From Spirochaetaceae bacterium (GTDB lineage Bacteria > Spirochaetota > Spirochaetia > Treponematales > Breznakiellaceae), in contig JAITHR010000275.1 in assembly GCA_031279895.1 (NCBI GenBank), positions 1 through 7,609 on the forward strand: a DNA stretch of 7,609 nt, given 5' to 3'. The notes under the pieces were generated by a model that saw only the letters and a program-made list of their open reading frames with translations, searched no databases and was not told the origin of the DNA. Positions 1 through 5,996 of the stretch are shown one piece after another (the stretch's first letter is position 1; each line of letters begins with the position of its first letter). A program made the translations under genes and the position numbers.

Positions 1-20
1 TTAGGGAGAAATGGAGTTTC

Positions 21-983
21 ATGGTGAAACAAAAGTATGCCGTCATCGCGCTCATACCCCTTCTATGGGGGTTCGTATCCGCCGGCGCCGCCGCACAGGT
101 TACGTTTTCTATACGCTTCTATGATAAACGGGTCTATTATGTGTCAGAAGCGCCTATTTATGTGCAGGTTACCATCACCAACAGCAGCGCAAGCCCGTTC
201 CGCTTCAAACTGGCGGACGAACGGGCTTTCTCCATTGATTTCGACGTGAGAACCATGACCAACCGGTCGATAGAACCGGCGCAAATCCTCATCCGCAAAC
301 GCAGCCAGTACCAGCACGTCTTTTTTCGGGAAGTATCGGTGGAAAGCGGCGAGTCTTTCTCGTTTGTGGAAGACCTAAGAAACTACGCGGACCTGAGTCA
401 AAGCGGGTCTTTCATGGTGCAGGCCAAAATATATCCCGAACTGTACCGGGAAACCGGCGGCGTGATAAACCCGATCGAGTCAAACCGGCTCCCCCTGAGT
501 ATCCGCCCGTCTTCGGTACAGGGGCCGGACGGACTTCCCCTTGAAATGGACGTGGAAACAAACGCGGTGCTGGTACGGGAAAAACTGGCCGCTGACGACG
601 TGGTGCGCTATCTTCTTACCGCCCGCCAGAAATCGCAGTGGGAGAAATTTTTTCTGTACCTCGATGTGGAAACCATGCTGGCGCGGGATCCGGTCAGGCA
701 GCGCCAGTGGAAAGCCGAATCCGAGGAGGGGCGCAGGAGAATGGTAGCCCGCTACCGCCAGGAAGTGCGGAACGCGACTGCGGACAGCGATATTGCAAAC
801 CTTCCGATAGAATTCCAGATTGAGCGGACAACGTACAACGAAATGGAAGGCACGGTTATCGTGCAGGAGAAGTTCAGAATTGGAACGGTTACGGAGAAAA
901 AAAGGTACACCTATTATCTGTACCGCAAAGACGATATTTGGACCGTTGTGGATTACTCGGTCAATAATCTGGGAACCGAATAG
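21..983 (+). CDS. Exported protein of unknown function (signal peptide, two-part architecture)
   Basis: I do not recognise the family with certainty. The 320-residue product starts with a basic N-terminus (MVKQK), a hydrophobic core at about 6-24 and an Ala-Ala-Ala/Gln junction near 25/26, a plausible signal peptidase I site. There is no lipobox cysteine, so a soluble periplasmic or surface protein is likelier than a lipoprotein. Residues 26-160 alternate short hydrophobic and polar stretches (YYVSEAPIYVQVTITNSS, FSIDFDVRTMTN), which suggests a beta-sandwich, Ig-like fold. Residues 180-320 hold a charged helical stretch (225-255, Arg/Glu rich) and then strands ending in WTVVDYSV, reminiscent of NTF2-like or lipoprotein-associated domains; this is inference only. 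The ATG at 21 has GGAG at 13-16, four bases upstream. The gene ends 36 bases before the aldolase and may share its transcript, but nothing in the protein points to sugar metabolism. Confidence 0.85.
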   Translation: MVKQKYAVIALIPLLWGFVSAGAAAQVTFSIRFYDKRVYYVSEAPIYVQVTITNSSASPFRFKLADERAFSIDFDVRTMTNRSIEPAQILIRKRSQYQHVFFREVSVESGESFSFVEDLRNYADLSQSGSFMVQAKIYPELYRETGGVINPIESNRLPLSIRPSSVQGPDGLPLEMDVETNAVLVREKLAADDVVRYLLTARQKSQWEKFFLYLDVETMLARDPVRQRQWKAESEEGRRRMVARYRQEVRNATADSDIANLPIEFQIERTTYNEMEGTVIVQEKFRIGTVTEKKRYTYYLYRKDDIWTVVDYSVNNLGTE

Positions 984-1007
984 CGCGGGACGCGCCGCGA
1001 CCGGAGG

Positions 1008-1014
1008 AAGGAGG
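1008..1014 (+). promoter_or_regulatory. Shine-Dalgarno site that fixes the TTG start of the aldolase
   Basis: A perfect AAGGAGG, inside a longer purine run from 1003, ends five bases before the TTG at 1020. The first in-frame ATG would be codon 42, beyond the GGGNTS motif needed in this family, so the TTG start is well supported. Confidence 0.85.
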
Positions 1015-1019
1015 AGATT

Positions 1020-2132
1020 TTGTCTGTTGAGGAACTTGCCGCGATTTCGCGGTATTACGGCGCTAATCCAGACTTTGTGATTGCAGGCGGGGGCAATACG
1101 TCTTTTAAGGACGAAAAGACCCTCTTTATCAAAGGGTCGGGCATGGCGCTGAAAGACAGCGGGCCGCAGGATTTTGTCCGCATGGATAGACGCGCCCTGG
1201 CGCGTATATGGACGAAAACCTGTTCGAGCCAACAGGATGCGCGGGAGCGGGAGGTGCTTGAAGCTCTGATGGCCGCCCGCGCCGCCGGGGAGGAAAAAAA
1301 GCGCCCCAGCGTGGAAACCCTGCTCCACGATATACTGCCCTTTCAATGGGTGGTCCACACCCATCCGGCACGGGTAAACGGCCTCACCTGCTCCCGGGAC
1401 GGGGAACAGGCGGCGCGGGATCTGTTCGGGGACGCGGCGCTGTGGATCCCCTCGACTAATCCGGGGTATATCCTTTCCCGCACGGTCAAAGACGCGCTCG
1501 ACGCCCGGAGCGGCAATCCGCCTGGGGTTATCTTTCTGCAAAACCACGGCGTCTTCGCGGCCTCGGACTCCGTTGACGGGATAAAGGCGCAGTATGAGCG
1601 CATAATAGAAAAAATAACGCGGGCCGGCGCGCAGGCTGCGGAACCGGCGCTTGGGGATTCTGTTTCAGAGTGGGGGTTTTCGGCAGCCCTCATACCAGCT
1701 TTGAGCGCAAAAGCCGGCGGCGCCGCCTGCTTTGTCCGCAATCAGGAAATTGCCGCTCTGGTACGGGACCGCGCTTCGTTCTATCCGGTTTCTTCGGCGT
1801 TTACGCCCGACCATATCGTCTATGCGGGAAGCGACCCCCTGTTTGTGGAAACCGGTCTGGATACGCCCGAAACGGTCATCGCGGCCATAGAAAGCCGGTG
1901 GAACAAAGCGCCGGTTCCGCCGAAAATCGTGGCAGTGCAAGGCATGGGCGTTTTCGGCGTCGGGGTCTCGGAAAAAGCCTGCGGGCTCGCACGGGAGCTT
2001 TTTATCGACGCGCTGAAAGTAGCGGCATATACGAAAGCCTTCGGCGGCCCCCGGTTCATGCCCCAAGACCAGATAGATTTTATCAATAATTGGGAAGTGG
2101 AGCGCTACCGTACCGGCGTTTCCACGCGCTAG
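1020..2132 (+). CDS. Class II aldolase, probable rhamnulose-1-phosphate aldolase (aldolase module only)
   Basis: Class II aldolase/adducin family zinc enzyme of 370 residues with a TTG start. Residues 23-28 (GGGNTS) form the glycine-rich phosphate-binding loop. Glu99 in RPSVET, His113 and His115 in VVHTHP, and His176 in QNHGVF correspond to the catalytic Glu and the three zinc-binding His residues of FucA/RhaD enzymes. The protein is longer than E. coli-type RhaD (about 275 residues). Its second half (TPDHIVYAG near 262-270, DFINNWEVERYR near 353-364) matches my recollection of the aldolase half of the ~690-residue bifunctional rhamnulose-phosphate aldolase/short-chain dehydrogenases (YuxG type). 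Here the chain stops where the dehydrogenase would begin. The likely reaction is L-rhamnulose 1-phosphate to dihydroxyacetone phosphate plus L-lactaldehyde in the cytoplasm. The next gene, rhaA, supports rhamnose as substrate, although fuculose or another 1-phosphate cannot be excluded from sequence. Confidence 0.9.
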   Translation: MSVEELAAISRYYGANPDFVIAGGGNTSFKDEKTLFIKGSGMALKDSGPQDFVRMDRRALARIWTKTCSSQQDAREREVLEALMAARAAGEEKKRPSVETLLHDILPFQWVVHTHPARVNGLTCSRDGEQAARDLFGDAALWIPSTNPGYILSRTVKDALDARSGNPPGVIFLQNHGVFAASDSVDGIKAQYERIIEKITRAGAQAAEPALGDSVSEWGFSAALIPALSAKAGGAACFVRNQEIAALVRDRASFYPVSSAFTPDHIVYAGSDPLFVETGLDTPETVIAAIESRWNKAPVPPKIVAVQGMGVFGVGVSEKACGLARELFIDALKVAAYTKAFGGPRFMPQDQIDFINNWEVERYRTGVSTR

Positions 2133-2200
2133 AACCGCATAATGCGAGGGGGCGCGGGGCGGCTTAAGCGGCAGGGACGCGGGAAAAGACGGGAAAAAGT

Positions 2201-3499
2201 ATGAAAGAAAAAGAAACGGAAGAAATAAAAAGAAATGGAAAGAGAGAACGCGTTGAACGCGCCTACGAGCTGGCGCGGGAGGCGTACCGGGACTTCGGCG
2301 TGGCTACCGAAGAGGCAATCCGCGCCGCGCTTGAAATCCCCGTTTCTATTCAGTGCTGGCAGGGAGACGACGTAACCGGCTTTGAGGAAGCGGAAGCGTC
2401 AGGACCGGGGCGCGGGGGCATCCTTGCCACGGGAAGCTATCCGGGGCGCGCCCGTAACGGGGATGAATTGCGAAAAGACGCCGAGTTCGCCTTTTCCCTT
2501 ATTCCCGGGGCAAAGCGCTTTAACCTCCACAGTTTCTACGCCGAAACCAAGGGGCGCACGGTGCGGCGGGACGAGCTTGAGCCGGAGCATTTTGAGATCT
2601 GGATGGCATGGTCCCGAAAGAACCGTATTCCCCTTGACTTTAATCCCTCGTTCTTTTCCCATCCGCTCGCCGAGTCCGGCTATACCCTGTCCCACAGGGA
2701 TCCGGAGATACGCCGGTTCTGGATTCGCCACGCCATAGCCGCCCGCCGTGTGGCCGCGGCGTTCGGCGCCAATCAGGACGGTCCCGCGATGAATAACCTC
2801 TGGATTCCCGACGGGTCCAAAGACGCGCCGGCGGATAGGCTGGGCCCGCGGCGCAGGCTTCGGGACGCGCTTGACGAGGTATACGCGGTTCCGCTTGCCG
2901 GCCTTACCGACGCCCTTGAGAGCAAGCTTTTCGGCATTGGGAGCGAATCCTATGTGGTAGGGTCCCATGAGTTTTACCTTGGGTATGCCGGCGCAAAACA
3001 GCTGTACCTCTGTCTTGACACGGGGCATTTTCATCCCACCGAAACCATCGCGGACAAGATCTCCGCCGCGCTCCTCTTTGTACCCGGACTGCTCCTCCAT
3101 TTTAGCCGCGGCGTCCGCTGGGACTCGGATCACGTGGCCATTCATTCAGACGACCAGCGGGACATCTGCCGTGAAATCGTCCGTCAAAAAGCCTTTGGAC
3201 AGGTACGCCTTGCCCTTGATTTCTTCGACGCTTCGATAAACCGCGTCGCCGCGTGGACCATCGGGGCGCGGAGCCTGCGGAAGAGTCTGCTGGAAGCTTT
3301 TTTGGAGCCTACGCGCCTGCTCTTGGAAGCGGAGAACGCGGGAAGATACCACGAGCGGCTCGGCCTTATGGAAATAAGCAAAACCCTGCCTCTCTCGGCG
3401 GTGTGGGATAAGCTGTGCCTTGACGCGGCGGCACCTGTCGGATCCGACTGGATTGCGCAGGTTAATACATACGAAGAAACGGAGCTTCTCAAAAGATGA
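2201..3499 (+). CDS. rhaA: L-rhamnose isomerase RhaA
   Basis: Cytoplasmic aldose-ketose isomerase converting L-rhamnose to L-rhamnulose, the first step of rhamnose breakdown. The 432-residue product aligns by eye with E. coli RhaA (419 residues) over nearly its whole length: VSIQCWQGDDVTGFE (48-62), LDFNPSFFSHPL (145-156), LESKLFGIGSESY (239-251), CLDTGHFHPTE (271-281), RWDSDHV (306-312), LDFFDASINR (339-348). Metal and catalytic positions are all kept with a constant offset of six from E. coli as I recall them: Glu240, Asp273, His276, His300, Asp308, Asp310, Asp340. The N-terminus carries a 15-20-residue Lys/Glu/Arg-rich extension not present in E. coli, encoded by a purine-rich tract. No alternative in-frame ATG lies before the conserved region. 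The Shine-Dalgarno is weak (GGGAAA at 2191-2196). It lies 68 bases after the aldolase gene, consistent with one catabolic operon. The rhamnulokinase gene is not in the window. Confidence 0.97.
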   Translation: MKEKETEEIKRNGKRERVERAYELAREAYRDFGVATEEAIRAALEIPVSIQCWQGDDVTGFEEAEASGPGRGGILATGSYPGRARNGDELRKDAEFAFSLIPGAKRFNLHSFYAETKGRTVRRDELEPEHFEIWMAWSRKNRIPLDFNPSFFSHPLAESGYTLSHRDPEIRRFWIRHAIAARRVAAAFGANQDGPAMNNLWIPDGSKDAPADRLGPRRRLRDALDEVYAVPLAGLTDALESKLFGIGSESYVVGSHEFYLGYAGAKQLYLCLDTGHFHPTETIADKISAALLFVPGLLLHFSRGVRWDSDHVAIHSDDQRDICREIVRQKAFGQVRLALDFFDASINRVAAWTIGARSLRKSLLEAFLEPTRLLLEAENAGRYHERLGLMEISKTLPLSAVWDKLCLDAAAPVGSDWIAQVNTYEETELLKR

Positions 3500-3531
3500 A
3501 AGAGCGGGGACGGCGCGGCGCGGGAGAACTC

Positions 3532-3561
3532 TTGACGGCGGCGCTTCATCTCTTATATAGT
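3532..3561 (+). promoter_or_regulatory. Probable sigma70-type promoter for the MinD-like ATPase gene
   Basis: TTGACG at 3532-3537 and TATAGT at 3556-3561 each match the consensus at five of six positions, with an 18-base spacer. It lies in the gap after rhaA, about 110 bases upstream of the next start codon, so the ATPase gene (and perhaps lgt-thrC) can be transcribed independently of the rhamnose genes. The predicted transcript start is about 3567-3569, giving a leader of about 100 bases. I see no convincing terminator between the rhaA stop and this promoter. Confidence 0.55.
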
Positions 3562-3603
3562 AAAAACAGTTAAAAATATGCCGGACATTTAGATAGGAGT
3601 GTC

Positions 3604-3650
3604 CAAAACACCTACGGCTTTGCCTGCTGGTGTGTTTCAAGAATGTTTTG
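3604..3650 (+). repeat. Inverted repeat in the leader of the MinD-like gene
   Basis: CAAAACA at 3604-3610 is the exact reverse complement of TGTTTTG at 3644-3650, with 33 bases between. Inside it, CACC (3609-3612) can pair with GGTG (3629-3632) around a small GGC-TTT-GCC hairpin (3616-3624). The first arm thus has two possible partners, so two alternative folds can be drawn. No T-run follows, so it is not a simple terminator. It could be an RNA structure or the remnant of a small repeat element. Confidence 0.45.
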
Positions 3651-3656
3651 AACGAC

Positions 3657-3660
3657 AGGA
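3657..3660 (+). promoter_or_regulatory. AGGA ribosome-binding site deciding the ATPase start
   Basis: AGGA directly abuts the ATG at 3661, so it cannot serve that codon. It lies nine bases before the in-frame ATG at 3670, which I therefore prefer as the start. Another ATG follows at 3673. Confidence 0.5.
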
Positions 3661-3669
3661 ATGCAAAAA

Positions 3670-4830
3670 ATGATGCGTATAATTCCCATTGCGAGCGGTA
3701 AAGGCGGGGTTGGCAAATCCCTGGTCGCGGCGAATTTGGGTGTAACCTTTGCCAAGGCGGGAAAGCGGGTTGTTCTGGCGGATTTGGATTTGGGCGCCTC
3801 AAATCTGCATCTCGTTTTGGGACACCAGTCCCCCAAGGTCGGCATTGGGACCTTTCTGAATGATATCCGATCCGATTTTTCCAAAGTTATCGTAGAAACC
3901 GACGTACCGGGCCTGCGGTTTATCCCAGGGGATACCGAGATACCCGGCACCGCCAATCTCAAACTCTCGCAGCGCAACGCCCTCTTCAAGCGGCTTCTGG
4001 CGCTGAAAGACGAGGCGGATATTCTTATCATTGACCTCGGCGCCGGAACCCATCAGTCCATTCTTGATTTTTTTCTGCTTTCAGGACAGGGGATCGTGGT
4101 AACGTCCCCGGCGGTTACCGCGGTACTTAACGCATACGTGTTCCTTAAAAACACGGTCTTTCGCTTGATGTATACGGTCTTTGCCAAAGGAACCAAGGCC
4201 TACGGGTATCTTGAACAGATCCGCAAGGACGGATCGGGCCCGCAAAAACTCTATATCCCCAAAGTCCTCCCTGAAATAAAGCGTATCGATCCGGTTTCAT
4301 ACGATAGATTCATGGCCCGCATTAACCAGCTCCACCCCCGGCTCATTACCAATATGGTCGAAGACCCCAAGGACGTGGAGGTGGCTATGAAGATACGCCG
4401 CTCCTGCGAGGAATATCTTGATTTGAAAATCGAACATCTGGGGGTGATTTATCGAGACTCCCTACAGGATACGGCTTTAGCCTCCCGCCTGCCGGTAACG
4501 CTCTATAAACCCCAGTCCATACTGGCACAGGGCATTTACCGCATTGCCGACAAGATACTCAAAACGCCGGAGGACAAGTTTTTCCCCAACGACAAAGACA
4601 TTGACGACAGCTTTACCGAAGCCGGCGCCGAAGCGGAGATAGACTTTGAGAGCAAAATGGAATATGTGGAAGATTTGCTCCACTCCGGCGCCCTGACCCA
4701 GGGGGATTTGATTGAAACCGTAAAATCCCAGCAGTTTGAAATCACCAAGTTAAAAAGGGAAAATAATTTCTTGAAACTCAAGTTATCCCAAGCCATGTCC
4801 CAGGGCTTTAAGCCCTCGGCATCCTATTGA
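3670..4830 (+). CDS. MinD/ParA-class P-loop ATPase with C-terminal coiled-coil tail
   Basis: Deviant-Walker ATPase of the SIMIBI class; 386 residues from the ATG at 3670, or 389 from 3661. GKGGVGKS (10-17) is the deviant Walker A with signature Lys11 and Lys16. DLDLGASN (38-45) is the Walker A' region and ILIID (118-122) is Walker B, followed by LGAGT. It is longer than classical MinD (about 270 residues). After the ATPase core comes a family-specific region (about 180-280), an acidic linker (about 304-337: NDKDIDDSF, EAEIDFESKMEYVEDLL) and a probable coiled coil (about 347-376, LIETVKSQQFEITKLKREN...). It lacks the short C-terminal amphipathic membrane helix typical of MinD, and no minC or minE is nearby. 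Such proteins position flagella, chromosomes or other complexes; I recall similar FlhG-like ATPases in spirochaetes and deltaproteobacteria, but the partner cannot be named. It has its own promoter upstream, and lgt starts 124 bases downstream. Confidence 0.9.
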   Translation: MMRIIPIASGKGGVGKSLVAANLGVTFAKAGKRVVLADLDLGASNLHLVLGHQSPKVGIGTFLNDIRSDFSKVIVETDVPGLRFIPGDTEIPGTANLKLSQRNALFKRLLALKDEADILIIDLGAGTHQSILDFFLLSGQGIVVTSPAVTAVLNAYVFLKNTVFRLMYTVFAKGTKAYGYLEQIRKDGSGPQKLYIPKVLPEIKRIDPVSYDRFMARINQLHPRLITNMVEDPKDVEVAMKIRRSCEEYLDLKIEHLGVIYRDSLQDTALASRLPVTLYKPQSILAQGIYRIADKILKTPEDKFFPNDKDIDDSFTEAGAEAEIDFESKMEYVEDLLHSGALTQGDLIETVKSQQFEITKLKRENNFLKLKLSQAMSQGFKPSASY

Positions 4831-4839
4831 ATCCTATTG
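4821..4839 (+). repeat. Short tandem duplication across the ATPase stop codon
   Basis: ATCCTATTG occurs at 4821-4829 and again at 4831-4839. The first copy provides the last codons and most of the TGA stop (4828-4830). It looks like a small duplication; no function is evident. The rest of the 124-base gap before lgt also has TTTGCGGG twice (4878-4885, 4890-4897) and a TATTAT at 4928-4933 without a good -35 element. Confidence 0.5.
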
Positions 4840-4940
4840 CGGGACAAGGGGACGAGGAATTGCGGGTTCGGACGGCTTTTGCGGGTATCTTTGCGGGCTT
4901 TTCTATGCGAAAAATACGCGCTGAAAGTATTATGACTGTA

Positions 4941-4946
4941 AAGAGG
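4941..4946 (+). promoter_or_regulatory. AAGAGG ribosome-binding site deciding the lgt start
   Basis: AAGAGG ends eight bases before the ATG at 4955. The upstream in-frame GTG at 4946 overlaps this site and so cannot use it. The ATG is the better start. Confidence 0.6.
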
Positions 4947-4954
4947 TGCAATCC

Positions 4955-5992
4955 ATGTTATTAACCATACCGTTTCCCAGGTGGTTGTCCCCGGAGATAT
5001 TTCCGGGTCTTCCCCTCCGCTGGTACAGCCTCATGTATATCGTGGCCTTCGGCATCGCCTTCCTGCTCTATCGGGCGCAGGTGCGGGAACGCCGCTTTCC
5101 CATGAGAGACGACGAGCTTTCAAACTTGTTTTTCTGCGGCATTCTGGCGCTCATTATCGGCGCGAGAATATTTTTCGTCATGGTATACGAACGGAACGAA
5201 GCGTACTGGCGCAGGCCCTGGCTCGTGTTCTGGCCCTTTCAGGACGGCAGGTTTACCGGACTCCAAGGCATGAGTTATCACGGCGGGGTCATCGGCGGCG
5301 CGCTGGCAATCCTCGTCTACTCCGGCTTCAAGCGCTTTGACTACCGTGAAATCGGCGATATGTTCGCCGCCAGCATCCCCTTGGGCTATACTTTCGGGCG
5401 GCTGGGGAACTTCGCCAACGGAGAACTCTACGGGCGCGTAAGCACGGGCCCTTTGGGGATGCTCTTTCCCTTTGCCCAAAGGCTTCCTACCGGAGAGGCG
5501 TGGGTTAAGGAGGCCGCGGCAAAAACCGGCATGATTATCGAGGGCGCTTCGGTGAACCTGCCCCGCCATCCCTCCCAGTTATACGAGGCCCTCTTTGAAG
5601 GGGTGATCCTCTGGCTCATTATTTGGCTCTGGAGAAACCGAAAGCCTTTCAAGGGATTTCTCATCGGCCTCTATCTTATGGGGTACGGGGTCTTCCGGTT
5701 TGCGATAGAATACTTTCGGGAGCCTGACGCGAGACTGGGATACCGTATACAGTTTGTCGAAACCGATCTCCCCGCCGCGCTCGCGCATCCGCTCCTAAGT
5801 TTTTCCACGGGCCAAGTCTTTTCGTTTTCCATGTTCGCCGCGGGCATCCTCTGGCTCGTTATTGCCGCCCGCCTTCCGAATCATAAGCCGCGCCTTGTGT
5901 ACCTTGACTCTGCCAGAGCGAACGCGGCGGAGCGGGCCGACGCAACGGCGGCGCGGAAAGTCCGCCGGAAACTCCGAAGAAAGTTGAGGTAA
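4955..5992 (+). CDS. lgt: Prolipoprotein diacylglyceryl transferase Lgt
   Basis: Integral inner-membrane enzyme that moves diacylglycerol from phosphatidylglycerol to the lipobox cysteine of prolipoproteins, the first step of lipoprotein maturation. Numbered from the ATG at 4955 (345 residues), family positions known to matter in E. coli are present: Tyr24 in LRWYSLMY, His109 in SYHGGVIGG, Arg149, Asn152 and Gly160 in the signature GRLGNFANGELYGR (148-161), and Arg255 in EYFREPD. RHPSQLYEALFEG (204-216) is also typical. About seven hydrophobic segments are visible, including 23-39, 55-78, 104-123, 216-226, 234-250 and 288-306. It is over 50 residues longer than E. coli Lgt (291). The extra length lies in an insert before RHPSQ (about 180-203), a loop near 264-285, and a basic C-terminal tail ending RRKLRRKLR. 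thrC begins four bases after the stop, and its GAGG ribosome-binding site (5986-5989) lies inside lgt, so the pair is almost certainly co-transcribed. Confidence 0.97.
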   Translation: MLLTIPFPRWLSPEIFPGLPLRWYSLMYIVAFGIAFLLYRAQVRERRFPMRDDELSNLFFCGILALIIGARIFFVMVYERNEAYWRRPWLVFWPFQDGRFTGLQGMSYHGGVIGGALAILVYSGFKRFDYREIGDMFAASIPLGYTFGRLGNFANGELYGRVSTGPLGMLFPFAQRLPTGEAWVKEAAAKTGMIIEGASVNLPRHPSQLYEALFEGVILWLIIWLWRNRKPFKGFLIGLYLMGYGVFRFAIEYFREPDARLGYRIQFVETDLPAALAHPLLSFSTGQVFSFSMFAAGILWLVIAARLPNHKPRLVYLDSARANAAERADATAARKVRRKLRRKLR

Positions 5993-5996
5993 CAGG

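Noticed and set aside
983..995. GCGCG-GGA-CGCGC hairpin over the stop of the first gene
   Set aside because: The stem is only five base pairs and no T-run follows, so it cannot be called a terminator. It may be a minor intercistronic structure.
480..1547. 355-codon open frame on the minus strand
   Set aside because: It lies antisense across two well-supported + strand genes, is Pro/Arg/His-rich, and has no recognisable motif. It is the usual shadow frame of GC-rich coding DNA.
2136..2146. CGCATAATGCG palindrome after the aldolase
   Set aside because: It is an 11-base symmetric sequence that could be an operator half, but it occurs once and has no promoter beside it; chance is likely.
2399..3145. 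248-codon minus-strand frame opposite rhaA
   Set aside because: Entirely antisense to a gene with unmistakable homology; its composition is that of a mirror frame.
4802..4816. AGGGCTT/AAGCCCT palindrome at the 3' end of the ATPase gene
   Set aside because: It is inside the coding sequence with no T-run after it, so it is not supported as a terminator.
4905..4933. Possible lgt promoter with TATTAT at 4928-4933
   Set aside because: No acceptable -35 hexamer at 16-18 bases and no TGn extension, so only a weak -10-like match.
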